Of a stretch of DNA of 64,000 nt, positions 7,782 through 16,063 are shown piece after piece. A program made the position numbers and the translations under genes. Position 1 is the stretch's first letter. The number at the start of each line of letters is the position of its first letter. Source of the stretch: Rhizobium bangladeshense (lineage in GTDB: Bacteria > Pseudomonadota > Alphaproteobacteria > Rhizobiales > Rhizobiaceae); NCBI RefSeq assembly GCF_001662075.1, contig NZ_LYPL01000016.1, positions 99,022 through 163,021 on the forward strand, read 5' to 3'. The notes under the pieces are model-generated. The model did no database searches, had not been told where the DNA came from, and saw nothing but the letters and a program-made list of their open reading frames with translations.

Positions 7782-8771
7782 TCAACGCTTTGCGCGGAAA
7801 TATTGGTAGAGGTTGTCGAAGACCGGCCCGCCCTGGACGATCCGTTGCTCGTCCTGCGGCTGGGCTGCGCAGATCCCGGCAATCAGGCTGGCAATGCCGC
7901 TCGTCTCCTCGCGTCCGAACTTCGCGTCCTTCAGATCGATGTCATGAATGATCTCTGCGATGGCCTGGAGTGCCGGATCCGTGATGCCAGCCTTGGCGAG
8001 CAGGACCTCGAAGCTGCAGCGATCACCTTCATGGGTGATCTCGCCCTCGAACATGTCGAAGCGAATTTCTCCTTCATTTGGGATGTATCCCTTGCCCTGC
8101 ACGAAGCGAATGACCGCATCTGGGTCGATGAAACGGCGGATCAGCCAGCTGCAGGCAATTCGATCGACATGCACGCCCTTGCGAGTAATCCATACGTGTC
8201 CCTTCAGATCGGCCGCGGTCAGCCGTGTCGTTTTCGGAACCTCGTTGACCATCTCCATATCCTCTGCAAATCCGCTCTCAAGTTCTGCGATCAAGCTTTC
8301 CGCCGAGAGACGGCCGGTCGCCCCGAAGAAATCGATCGCCGCGACATCGGTGAGCCGCTTGCGCAAGCGGCCGAGGTGCGAGCGTAGCTCGGCCTTTTCC
8401 TCTGCCGTTCCAGTCGCCTCCAACCGCGCTGACAGCGTCCTTGCCTCCTTGGCGATCGCCTCGTAGGCCTCGTCGCGGGCAGCATCGAATAGTGCGCGCG
8501 CCTGAGCGTCCGAGAGGCCATCGATCAGGCGCGCCTCGCACACCATCGCTTCGCCACCGCCTTCGAGGATTTCCTTCAAAAGCCATTCGAAATCCTCTTG
8601 CGTCTCGGCATTTGCCGGCAGCGCATAGACCGTGCTTTTGACGGCGACCGCCCCTATGCGCTGCAGACGGCGCCAGATCTTCACCCGGAAGTAGGCTGGC
8701 TTGCTCGGCAGTTGGTGAATCAGAAGCAGCCAGCGTTGCTCAGCCGGTGAGGTGCGGTCGATCATGTTCAT
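7782..8771 (-). CDS. chrB: Chromate resistance regulator ChrB (full length)
   Basis: A 329-residue ChrB. In studied chr operons ChrB senses chromate and controls chrA. Residues about 12-40 (WLLLIHQLPSKPAYFRVKIW) form the N-terminal domain; from about 185 the ChrB C-terminal domain begins with HVWITRKGVHVDRIACSWLI, with the DRIACxWLIRRFID signature. It is first in the chrB-chrA-MFS set and divergent from the superoxide dismutase fusion. The ATG at 8771 or the one at 8765 could be the start. Two direct repeats at 8775-8811 lie in the shared upstream region. Confidence 0.93.
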   Translation of the reverse strand: MNMIDRTSPAEQRWLLLIHQLPSKPAYFRVKIWRRLQRIGAVAVKSTVYALPANAETQEDFEWLLKEILEGGGEAMVCEARLIDGLSDAQARALFDAARDEAYEAIAKEARTLSARLEATGTAEEKAELRSHLGRLRKRLTDVAAIDFFGATGRLSAESLIAELESGFAEDMEMVNEVPKTTRLTAADLKGHVWITRKGVHVDRIACSWLIRRFIDPDAVIRFVQGKGYIPNEGEIRFDMFEGEITHEGDRCSFEVLLAKAGITDPALQAIAEIIHDIDLKDAKFGREETSGIASLIAGICAAQPQDEQRIVQGGPVFDNLYQYFRAKR

Positions 8772-8774
8772 ACC

Positions 8775-8811
8775 GTATCATCAAAAATCGAAAAAGCAAC
8801 ACTTGTATCAT
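8775..8811. promoter_or_regulatory. Candidate chr operator: two direct GTATCAT repeats
   Basis: In the 89-bp region between divergent chrB and the SOD-rhodanese gene, GTATCAT occurs at 8775-8781 and again at 8805-8811, exactly 30 bp apart (about three helical turns). The first copy lies directly before the chrB start, where a promoter element is expected. This arrangement fits a shared operator for both transcription units. Seen directly; the regulator (most simply ChrB) is inferred. Confidence 0.45.
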
Positions 8812-8860
8812 TCGAGGTTCGGGCGTAGCGTTGTGGCGTTTCCCCGAGCGAGGACGCGTC

Positions 8861-9820
8861 ATGCACCGGATCATGCCACTACCTTTCAAGCCGCCACGTC
8901 TCGACGGGCTCTCCGAGCGGCTGCTGGCCAGCCACTACGAGAACAACTACGGCGGCGCGGTACGACGCCTGAATGCCATCGAGCGCCGGCTCGATGAGCT
9001 CGACTGGAGTGCGGCGCCAGTCTTCGACATCAATGGGTTGAAGCGGGAGGAGCTGATTGCGGCAAACTCCGCCATCCTTCACGAGATCTATTTCGACGGG
9101 CTCGGTGGATCGGGGGATGCGGCGGGTGATCTCGCCGAAGCGCTGGAACGCGACTTTGGCAGTGTTGCCAATTGGCGCGCCCGCTTCACCGCCTGTGCCA
9201 AAGCGCAGGCGGGCGGTTCGGGCTGGACGCTTCTTGCGTGGTCGGAGCGTCATCAGCGCCTCATGATCCATTGGGGAGCTGACCACACCAACTGTCTTGC
9301 CGGCAGTGTACCGATCCTGGCGCTCGACATGTATGAGCATGCTTATCATATCGATTTCGGCGCCAAGGCAGGCGCCTATGTCGATGCCTTCATGAAGAAC
9401 ATCCATTGGGAGCGGGTCGGCGGTCGCTTCCGAAGGCTGACCGAGCGGCTATCCGACATTCCTGCGGTTGAAACCGAGGGACGGGACGACGTCGCGCCGG
9501 AGGATCTTCTCGTTCGCCTTCAACGGCAGGAGGATCTCGTCGTACTCGACGTCTGCCTCGCCGAGGATCTGCCGAAGCGAAGCGACATGCTGCCGGGCGC
9601 GATTGCAAGGCTTTCCGAGACGATCGGCGGCTGGGCCGACCAACTGCCGCGGGACAAGCCGATCGTCGTCTATTGCATCTACGGCTTTCAGGTCAGCGGC
9701 GATGCCGTCGCCGAACTCCGCGGCCGCGGCCTGGATGCACGGGCGCTCGCCGGCGGAATTGCAGCCTGGCATGCGATCGGCGGCCCGACCGTCCCGTTTG
9801 CAAACGTTGAAAACCGTTGA
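8861..9820 (+). CDS. Fe/Mn superoxide dismutase fused to a rhodanese-like domain
   Basis: A 319-residue two-domain protein. Residues about 10-200 match Fe/Mn superoxide dismutase: SHYENNYGGAVRRLN holds the first metal His, AILHEIYFDGLGG the second, and LDMYEHAYHIDFG the Asp/His pair. Residues about 215-315 form a rhodanese-like domain with VVYCIYGFQVS, the catalytic Cys followed by an atypical loop. Such fusions occur in chromate-resistance clusters and probably deal with oxidants formed when chromate is reduced. I start at ATG 8861; the upstream extension runs into the chrB promoter. The ChrB-domain gene follows 14 bp later. Confidence 0.88.
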   Translation: MHRIMPLPFKPPRLDGLSERLLASHYENNYGGAVRRLNAIERRLDELDWSAAPVFDINGLKREELIAANSAILHEIYFDGLGGSGDAAGDLAEALERDFGSVANWRARFTACAKAQAGGSGWTLLAWSERHQRLMIHWGADHTNCLAGSVPILALDMYEHAYHIDFGAKAGAYVDAFMKNIHWERVGGRFRRLTERLSDIPAVETEGRDDVAPEDLLVRLQRQEDLVVLDVCLAEDLPKRSDMLPGAIARLSETIGGWADQLPRDKPIVVYCIYGFQVSGDAVAELRGRGLDARALAGGIAAWHAIGGPTVPFANVENR

Positions 9821-9834
9821 AGGAGGTCAATGCG

Positions 9835-10305
9835 ATGAAATGGGTTACCCGCGAACGTCCGGTCATCGACCGTATCGCCTGCCCCTGGCTGATCGCGCGG
9901 TTTATCGACAAGGAACCGGAATTCCTGTTCGTGCCGCCGGACCAGGTGCTCAAGGTGGCAGAGGAGACCGGAGCCACGCCTTACGATGTGCCCGGCGTCG
10001 AATATACGCATGTGGGCGAGGGTTGCAGTTTTGATACCTTCGTCGACAAGCACGGATTGGACAGCGATCCGGCAATCGTCACCATCGCTGCCATCGTCCG
10101 CGGCGCCGACACCGACCGGCATGACCTGACGCCGCAATCGGCAGGGCTGCTGGCAATCTCGATGGGGCTTCGGGACGTTACGCCTGACGATCATGAAGTG
10201 CTGAAGCACGGCTTCGTCATCTATGACGCGCTCTATGCCTGGGCCTCGCGGCGCAAAACCGAGACGCACAGCTGGCCGCCTGCGACGAAGCCTACCGCAG
10301 CCTGA
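9835..10305 (+). CDS. Single-domain ChrB C-terminal family protein
   Basis: A 156-residue protein that matches only the C-terminal half of ChrB: KWVTRERPVIDRIACPWLIA is collinear with the DRIACSWLI segment of the full-length ChrB at 7782-8771, and YDVPGVEYTHVGEGCSFDTF follows as in that protein. A strong AGGAGG at 9821-9826 fixes the ATG at 9835. It is downstream of the SOD-rhodanese gene and most likely cotranscribed. It lacks the N-terminal domain of ChrB, so it is more likely an enzyme or sensor partner than a DNA-binding regulator. The role is inferred. Confidence 0.85.
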   Translation: MKWVTRERPVIDRIACPWLIARFIDKEPEFLFVPPDQVLKVAEETGATPYDVPGVEYTHVGEGCSFDTFVDKHGLDSDPAIVTIAAIVRGADTDRHDLTPQSAGLLAISMGLRDVTPDDHEVLKHGFVIYDALYAWASRRKTETHSWPPATKPTAA

Positions 10306-10351
10306 ACTCGGGCCACGCCCCTCCAAAAGGAGCAAGACGGTGCGATCGAGA

Positions 10352-11098
10352 CTAGCGATCGGTGTAACCTGCGATCTTCTGCCAAACGGAGACATGTCGA
10401 TCGCTGACCTTTGTGAACGGCTCCTTTTTCCACCCGCCCCATCGGTCTTTGAGTTTTAAGCCGGCCAGCCGCGCCATAAGGTCGAATTCCGCTGGCCATG
10501 CATAACGAAACGGGGCCGAGAAATGCCTATAGCTTCCGTCCCGGAACCAGATGTGATGGGACGAGAAGTTCTGGTTGACCACGTCGTACTCGTCGACGCC
10601 CCAATGCGTCTCGGTGCGGTCGAACGCCAGGATCGTCTCGCCGAACGGAAGCCGCTGAAGCGGCGGCACGCCAACCTCGATAAGGAAGTGCCCACCAGGT
10701 TCCAGATGCTCGGCCGCGTTTAAGAAACAAGCGACCTGGGCTTCCTGCGACGTCAGGTTGTTGATCGTGTTGAAAGCCAGATAGACGAGGGAAAATCGCC
10801 TCTCGACACGGGTTGTCGCCATGTCGCCGATCACCACCGGAATTTCCGCGCCGCCCTCTTTGGCGCGAAGGCGAGACACCATCGCTCGCGAAAGCTCGAT
10901 GCCTTCCACCTGTACCCCTTTCCGCGCGAGAGGGAGCGCCAGGCGGCCGGTACCGATCGCGAACTCCAGGACGCGCCCGCCTCCTGCGACCTCGGCCAGC
11001 AGATTGACAGCCGGATCAACTACCTCCGGGGCCGAGATCCCATCATCGTCATCGTAGGTTGCCGCGACCATCTCGTCAAAAAGCCCGTCGTCATGCAT
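10352..11098 (-). CDS. Class I SAM-dependent methyltransferase
   Basis: A 248-residue Rossmann-fold methyltransferase. Motif I is VLEFAIGTGRLALPLARKG near residue 40, followed by an acidic strand end (VEGIELS), motif II/III around VVIGDMATTRVERRFSLVY, and HLEPGGHFLIEV as the post-II motif. I use ATG 11098 (MHDDGLFDEM), preceded by AGAGGT; longer forms extend into the DUF1127 gene. It converges on the chromate unit and may be cotranscribed with DUF1127 upstream. Substrate unknown. Confidence 0.85.
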   Translation of the reverse strand: MHDDGLFDEMVAATYDDDDGISAPEVVDPAVNLLAEVAGGGRVLEFAIGTGRLALPLARKGVQVEGIELSRAMVSRLRAKEGGAEIPVVIGDMATTRVERRFSLVYLAFNTINNLTSQEAQVACFLNAAEHLEPGGHFLIEVGVPPLQRLPFGETILAFDRTETHWGVDEYDVVNQNFSSHHIWFRDGSYRHFSAPFRYAWPAEFDLMARLAGLKLKDRWGGWKKEPFTKVSDRHVSVWQKIAGYTDR

Positions 11099-11147
11099 CT
11101 TGCTTACCTCTCTGATAATGGCGGTTGCTTGAGGACCGGTAGTGCCA

Positions 11148-11396
11148 TCACGTTGCCCGCCGCTTCGCAGACATCGCATCAATTGGCGCTTGCGATCGCG
11201 CCAGCTCGCGAATCTCATGGCGCGCGACGCCAATGTCCATCAGTTCGCGGTCCGATAGCCACTGTAGTGCATGTTCCGTTTCGCGCCGTTGCCACCAGTG
11301 GACGACGGGCGCTCCAAACCGCAAAACTGCCAGCTTCGTCAGAAAACTGGGAGTAAAGCGATCCGAAATTGCAGTTTGTCGGAGTTCGAATGTCAT
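11148..11396 (-). CDS. DUF1127 family small protein
   Basis: An 82-residue protein whose second half shows the DUF1127 pattern: WWQRRETEHALQWLSDRELM followed by DIGVARHEI. These short Arg-rich proteins are abundant in rhizobia; some affect RNA turnover and phosphate or stress responses, but this copy is uncharacterised. It is divergent from the AraC-type regulator (about 95 bp between starts), which may control it, and upstream of the methyltransferase on the same strand. Confidence 0.8.
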   Translation of the reverse strand: MTFELRQTAISDRFTPSFLTKLAVLRFGAPVVHWWQRRETEHALQWLSDRELMDIGVARHEIRELARSQAPIDAMSAKRRAT

Positions 11397-11491
11397 AGCT
11401 TACATCCAAGTTGTGCTGCGGTGATATCAATCTAGTGAAATACCATCCGACGTGTTATCGTCAGTCTGACAAATTATGTCTGTGAGACGCC

Positions 11492-12328
11492 ATGATTGCC
11501 CGCGACAACCTGACCAACGTTCATCTGCCGGAAGACGGATTTGGAGATTACCCGCACACCGCTGTCGCTCAGGGTGGAGCAGAGCCCGCCGGGCGAACCT
11601 ATTGTTTCCACACGCACCACCGCGCTCAGCTTTTCCAGATCGTGCGGGGTTCGCTAAGGCTGGAGACCGAGCGGGGCTACTTCATCGTTCCGCCTGAACG
11701 TGCCGTATTCGTGCCGTCCGGCGTCCTCCACGAAGTGACATACCTGCAGGAGACGGAGCGCAGCTACCTCTTCTTCCGGCCCGACGCGGTCGTGAACCTG
11801 CCCTCCCAAGTCTGCGTGATCGGTACGACGCCGCTCCTGCGCGAACTTATCCTGGCGTTCCTGGAGATACCTCGTGCGGACGCCGGCAGTGCCCGTGCCG
11901 AGCGGCTTGTAGCGGTCATTCTCGACCAGCTTGAGGCGAGTCCGGTCGCGCCGCTGTCCCTTCCGTCGCCGGCATCCGAACGCCTCCGGAGCATCGCTTC
12001 GGACATACGGAACGAACCCGGTGCCGATTGGCCACTCGATGAACTTGCGTCACATGCGGCCATGTCCCCCCGCAGCTTTCAGCGCCATTTCCAATCTGAG
12101 ACAGGCATGAGTTTCCGCGCCTGGCGTCAGCAGGCGAAACTCCTCAAAGCAGTGGAGTGGCTCGCCGCCGGCCGAAGCGTCGGCGATATCGCCTTTTCGC
12201 TCGGCTACTCAGGCCCCAGCGCCTTCATTGCGGTGTTCAGGACGGCCTTCGGTGTCTCTCCCGGACAATATTTCCATGGAACCTTTCCGGGCTATGGTGC
12301 CGGATCCTCCGCGCGGCTGGCGCAATGA
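11492..12328 (+). CDS. AraC-family transcriptional regulator with N-terminal cupin domain
   Basis: A 278-residue regulator. The N-terminal cupin-like effector domain carries YCFHTHHRAQLFQIVRGSLR and FIVPPERAVFVPSGVLHEV. The C-terminal AraC domain (from about 165) has two helix-turn-helix units: LDELASHAAMSPRSFQRHFQ and SVGDIAFSLGYSGPSAFIAV, ending FRTAFGVSPGQY. This arrangement is typical of regulators that repress or activate a neighbouring gene in response to a small hydrophobic or sugar ligand. The divergent DUF1127/methyltransferase unit is the nearest candidate target. Confidence 0.88.
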   Translation: MIARDNLTNVHLPEDGFGDYPHTAVAQGGAEPAGRTYCFHTHHRAQLFQIVRGSLRLETERGYFIVPPERAVFVPSGVLHEVTYLQETERSYLFFRPDAVVNLPSQVCVIGTTPLLRELILAFLEIPRADAGSARAERLVAVILDQLEASPVAPLSLPSPASERLRSIASDIRNEPGADWPLDELASHAAMSPRSFQRHFQSETGMSFRAWRQQAKLLKAVEWLAAGRSVGDIAFSLGYSGPSAFIAVFRTAFGVSPGQYFHGTFPGYGAGSSARLAQ

Positions 12329-12814
12329 GGCGTCCTTTGGCGCAAAACGGCAAAGCAGAATCCGCCGGGCGGCCAATCGGACACTGTCTGCTGTCCGCAC
12401 GCCAAACTCGACAGTAGTTGGCGGCGCGCTGTCCCATTGAACCCTCGTGGAGTTGGCTGACGACGACCTTGAGCATATCCGGGAACGTGCTCTCTTATCA
12501 TGAGTGATCCTCGACACCGATATGCAGCGCCACGCCCAGATCGGCCTCAACAAGGCCGAGGCTCATCAGGCACTCAAGAATGCCTTGCGCATTGGGAGGC
12601 AGGGTGAAATCCGGGATCGAGGGTCTGGATGCACCGGCCGAACTTCTAGCCGATATCTCGCCTCTAGGCTGGGCGGGCGATATCTCTGGCCCTCCGAGGC
12701 AATGCTTGGGGTGTCATTCCGTCCCCAGCCGGAAACGACCATGGAAAGGTTCTGTCCAAATATCGTCAACCGCTCGGTCTCCCACGCTCTGGCCGTGGGC
12801 CGGACTGAGAACCG
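12329..12814. other. 486-bp stretch without a convincing gene
   Basis: No ORF with a good start and recognisable family was found. A plus-strand reading from about 12504 contains LNKAEAHQALKNALRIGRQG and EIRDRGSG, which looks protein-like and breaks off, so it may be the remnant of a small gene. The remainder holds only overlapping frames without family resemblance. Confidence 0.4.
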
Positions 12815-12994
12815 TTATTTTCGGCGGAATTTTTGCGACGCTGGGAAGGCGCGGCCGAAGTCGAAGGAGGGCAGTTGCAGCGGCGTGCGGGAGCCGCGGA
12901 AGACCAGTCCGACGAGATTGTCGACGAGGAGGATGAACCCCAGCGCCAGACCGAGATAAAGCAGAGCGGCAATGAGCAGGAGCGGTATTTCCAT
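12815..12994 (-). CDS. Small one-helix membrane protein, hypothetical
   Basis: A 59-residue ORF reading MEIPLLLIAALLYLGLALGF then a second hydrophobic run ILLVDNLVGLVFRG, followed by a polar tail (LPSFDFGRAFPASQ, KFRRK). It looks like a single- or double-span inner-membrane peptide. It starts 3 bp after the stop of a 24-codon ORF (12998-13072, MNHRIDMLFVTSVATCSRAS), which could be a coupled leader peptide. The family is not recognised. The coherent hydrophobic plus basic-tail pattern favours a real gene. Confidence 0.45.
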   Translation of the reverse strand: MEIPLLLIAALLYLGLALGFILLVDNLVGLVFRGSRTPLQLPSFDFGRAFPASQKFRRK

Positions 12995-13242
12995 GCTTCA
13001 CACGATCACGTTGGAAGCGCGGCTGCAGGTTGCGACAGACGTGACGAAGAGCATGTCGATACGGTGGTTCATGGCTGCTTCCCTCGTTTCGCCACAAATC
13101 CCGGCTTGCGGGCGCAGGTTCAATTTTTTGGGAAGCCCCAAAGTTTGCAGCGTCATCCTGGCCTTCGTCACCCCCGCTCGGAAAACCCGCCTGCAGGTTT
13201 CAATAAAACACAACTAATTCAGACATATGACAAAGAACGGAT

Positions 13243-13267
13243 GAAGGGCGTCGCTACGACGCCCTTC
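13243..13267 (-). terminator. Rho-independent-type hairpin after the DUF2934 gene
   Basis: A perfect stem GAAGGGCGTCG / CGACGCCCTTC with the loop CTA lies about 28 bp past the DUF2934 stop. The run of Ts after the stem on the minus strand is weak. Confidence 0.6.
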
Positions 13268-13294
13268 TCATCCATGCGATCGGAATTCCAATAT

Positions 13295-13564
13295 TCAGGA
13301 CGCAGTCTTGCGGGTCGCAGTCCGCTTGGGGGCCGGTGTGACGACGCCGTTCGTCTTGGCGGCGGCTGCCGCACGCTTCGGGGCCGTTACGGCGCTCTTG
13401 GGTTTGGGTTTGGCTTGTTTGCCGTTGGAAGCAGAGCCCTCGAGCGCTTCGCGCTCGTGTCGTGCCTGTTCCCAATGGATGGATTCTCGCCCTGTCGGAT
13501 AGCCCTCTTCTTCCCAAAGGGCGTATGCACGTTTCTTTATCCACTCTTCCCGAGTTTCTGCCAT
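13295..13564 (-). CDS. DUF2934 family protein
   Basis: An 89-residue protein. The first 40 residues (EEWIKKRAYALWEEEGYPTG then HWEQARHE) are the DUF2934 signature, in which a short helix pair carries W..EG.P.G and W..A. The rest is a Lys/Ala/Pro-rich tail (PKRAAAAAKTNGVVTPAPKR), a possible nucleic-acid-binding extension. These small proteins are frequent in rhizobia, often beside DNA-repair or stress genes; function unknown. Confidence 0.8.
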   Translation of the reverse strand: MAETREEWIKKRAYALWEEEGYPTGRESIHWEQARHEREALEGSASNGKQAKPKPKSAVTAPKRAAAAAKTNGVVTPAPKRTATRKTAS

Positions 13565-13706
13565 CGCTGATCTCCAGTCACATTATGCCGTCGTTCGAAC
13601 GCGATACTGCTTGGATGGTTCCAGAGGAGGGGCGCGGTTTCAAGTGAAATCGAGCTGCAACCGCAAATATTTCGCATCGCAGCATATCAAGGTTGAGAAT
13701 CGACAC

Positions 13707-14351
13707 TCACCGAGGCTGAAATTCCGCCGCCCTGTGCAGATCTGACACGAACGCGCGGCGCTGCCGGTCCTGTTCGGCCTCATCGCGGATTCGCAGGAGA
13801 TAGGAGGGGTGGATGGTCACCAGAACCGGCGGATGGTTTGCCGGTTGCAGGATATGACCGCGCTCGGGCGTCAATTTCACCTTCGGCCCGAGCAGCGCAT
13901 AAAGAGCGGTTGCGCCAAGCGCTACGACGAGTTTCGGCTGCAGGATGTTGAGCTCCGCCCCGAGCCACCAGGCGCAACGTCGGATCTCGCCGGCATTGGG
14001 TTTGGCATGCAGGCGCCGTTTGCCGCGCGGTGTGAACTTGAAGTGCTTGACCGCGTTGGTGACGTAGCAGCGCTGACGGTCGAGACCGGCTTCTTCGAGA
14101 CAGTGGTCGAGCAGACGGCCGGCCGGGCCGACAAAGGGCCTGCCTGTGATATCTTCCCGGTCACCCGGCTGCTCACCGACAAGAACGATCTCGGCTGTCC
14201 CCGGCCCTTCGCCGAAGACGATCTGCGTCGCATTCCGATAGAGGTCACAGCGGGTGCAACCTTCGGCCTGATGCCGGAGTTCGGCAATGCTTTCCGCATC
14301 CGCGACTTCGAGCGCCAAGGCGGGACCGACGTTTGCGGCGATGTTCATCAT
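13707..14351 (-). CDS. UdgX-type uracil-DNA glycosylase
   Basis: A 214-residue uracil-DNA glycosylase superfamily protein. It has the family-4-like Cys cluster start CTRCDLYRNATQIVFGEGP, motif A GEQPGDREDITGRPFVGPAG, and the insertion loop GKRRLH. That R-loop with its His is the hallmark of UdgX, which traps uracil-containing DNA by a covalent bond through this His; most UdgX proteins have KRRIH, here KRRLH. Motif B HPSYLLR is present. I place the start at ATG 14351, with GAGG six bases upstream; ATG 14363 is possible. Confidence 0.85.
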   Translation of the reverse strand: MMNIAANVGPALALEVADAESIAELRHQAEGCTRCDLYRNATQIVFGEGPGTAEIVLVGEQPGDREDITGRPFVGPAGRLLDHCLEEAGLDRQRCYVTNAVKHFKFTPRGKRRLHAKPNAGEIRRCAWWLGAELNILQPKLVVALGATALYALLGPKVKLTPERGHILQPANHPPVLVTIHPSYLLRIRDEAEQDRQRRAFVSDLHRAAEFQPR

Positions 14352-14505
14352 CGCGATCCTCATCTCCTGTTGAGGAATCGATCTCAACCGGGATTGTTCC
14401 CCCGACCGAACCGGCGATGGGAGCCGGGCCGCGGCGAAAATTTCGCGCCTTGGGGGAGGGGCGGTACAATTGAACGCCGGCGTTTCGCGGCTATATTGGC
14501 CACCG

Positions 14506-15969
14506 ATGTTCTATCTCCTGTCGACCTACTGGCCGCATATCCTCTTTGTCGTTTCGATCGCCATGGGGGCCGCGGCGGCGATACATGCCGCCATGACCAA
14601 GGAGGAGGTGCGCGCCGCGATCGGCTGGGTCGGCGTCATCATCCTGTCTCCTGTTGTCGGCGCGCTGCTGTATGCGATTGCCGGCATCAACCGCATCCGC
14701 CGCAAATCGCTGAGCATTCGCCGCGACGCGCTGCTGCTTGCGCCCGGCATGAACGAACTGGAGACGTTCGACGCCGAGGCCGAGACGGTGATCAGCCAGT
14801 TCGGCCGCCGCTTTGCGGCGCTGCAGACGCTGGGCGACCGGGTGACCCGCAACCCGCTGACCTCGGGCAATGCGATCGACATGCTGGAGACCGGCGACGA
14901 GGCCTATGCGGCGATGAAATCAGCCATCGACGAGGCGAGCCGCAGCATCCTGCTCGAAACCTACATTTTCGACCGCGACGCGATCGGGCTGCGCATCGCC
15001 GACGCGCTGATTGCGGCGGTGAAGCGCGGCGTGACAGTCCGGGTGCTGATCGATGCGGTCGGCGCCCGTTATTCGGTGCCGAGCATTCTCGGCTACCTCA
15101 AGGAGGGAGGCGTCACCGTCGCCGTCTTCAACGGCAATGTCATCATGGGCCTGCGGCTGCCCTATGCCAATCTGCGCACCCACCGCAAGATCCTGATCGT
15201 CGACGGCCGTATTGCGCTGACCGGCGGGATGAATATCAGGGCGGGCTTCAGCGAGCAGGAAATGGGCGAAAGCTTCGCCCATGATACGCATTTCAGCGTC
15301 ACCGGCCCTGTCGTTGCCGACCTCTTCGACCTTGCCGCCGAAGACTGGCGCTTCACTACCGAGGAGCTGTTGAACGGCGAAGCCTGGCGCATCGAGCCGC
15401 CGCAGCGCAACCCCGGCGATCCCATCCTGATGCGCGTCGTCGCTTCCGGGCCGGATCGCAGCGTCGAAACCAACCACAAGATGCTGATGGGCGCTTTTTC
15501 CGTGGCGCGGCAATCGATCCGCATCATGTCACCCTATTTCCTGCCGGATCGCGAACTGATCAGCGCCCTGGTGACGGCGGCGCGCCGGGGCGTTGAAGTC
15601 GATATCATCGTGCCTGACGTCAACAACCTCATGCTGGTCGACCGGGCGATGACGGCGCAATTCGATCAGATCCTCAAGAACTACTGCCGAATCTGGCGCT
15701 CGACCGGCAGCTTCAGCCACTCGAAGTTGCTGACGGTCGACGGCACCTGGGCCTATGTCGGCTCTTCCAATCTCGATCCGCGCTCGCTCAGGCTGAATTT
15801 CGAAGTTGATCTCGAAGTGCTGAACGAGGGCTTTGCCGCCGAGATCGACGAGCATATCGACGAAACCCTGAAATCGGCGACGCTGGTGACGCTGGAGGGC
15901 TTGCGCGCGCGGCCCTTTCCGGTGCGGCTGCTCGAGAAGGTGCTGTGGCTCGGTTCGCCCTATCTTTGA
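14506..15969 (+). CDS. cls: Cardiolipin synthase (phospholipase D family)
   Basis: A 487-residue membrane enzyme that joins two phosphatidylglycerols into cardiolipin. Two N-terminal membrane spans (MFYLLSTYWPHILFVVSIAM; VGVIILSPVVGALLYAIAG) are followed by two PLD domains, each with an HKD motif: THRKILIVDGRIALTGGMN and SHSKLLTVDGTWAYVGSSNL. The ATG at 14506 gives the usual length; a TTG at 14470, preceded by a purine-rich GGGAGGGG, would add 12 residues. An EEP-fold gene follows on the same strand. Confidence 0.92.
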   Translation: MFYLLSTYWPHILFVVSIAMGAAAAIHAAMTKEEVRAAIGWVGVIILSPVVGALLYAIAGINRIRRKSLSIRRDALLLAPGMNELETFDAEAETVISQFGRRFAALQTLGDRVTRNPLTSGNAIDMLETGDEAYAAMKSAIDEASRSILLETYIFDRDAIGLRIADALIAAVKRGVTVRVLIDAVGARYSVPSILGYLKEGGVTVAVFNGNVIMGLRLPYANLRTHRKILIVDGRIALTGGMNIRAGFSEQEMGESFAHDTHFSVTGPVVADLFDLAAEDWRFTTEELLNGEAWRIEPPQRNPGDPILMRVVASGPDRSVETNHKMLMGAFSVARQSIRIMSPYFLPDRELISALVTAARRGVEVDIIVPDVNNLMLVDRAMTAQFDQILKNYCRIWRSTGSFSHSKLLTVDGTWAYVGSSNLDPRSLRLNFEVDLEVLNEGFAAEIDEHIDETLKSATLVTLEGLRARPFPVRLLEKVLWLGSPYL

Positions 15970-16063
15970 CGGATTTTTTCCGTTCTGACGTGGCAAGTTC
16001 GGCTCGGCCGACTATACTGCGGAATGAGTAGCCCTTTGATCAACGGAACAAGTGCGCCGCCCG

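Noticed and set aside
12815..12994. Idea that the small membrane ORF is a KdpF
   Set aside because: Length and tail differ from KdpF and no kdp genes are near; true kdpF is at 63486-63575.
13743..13760. CRISPR arrays or phage-defence islands anywhere in the window
   Set aside because: No run of equally spaced direct repeats with spacers and no cas, restriction or abortive-infection gene was seen; repeats found are palindromic intergenic elements.
14388..14420. GTTC-N8-GAAC near the UdgX gene as an SOS box
   Set aside because: The spacing and orientation do not fit the alphaproteobacterial GTTC-N7-GTTC box.
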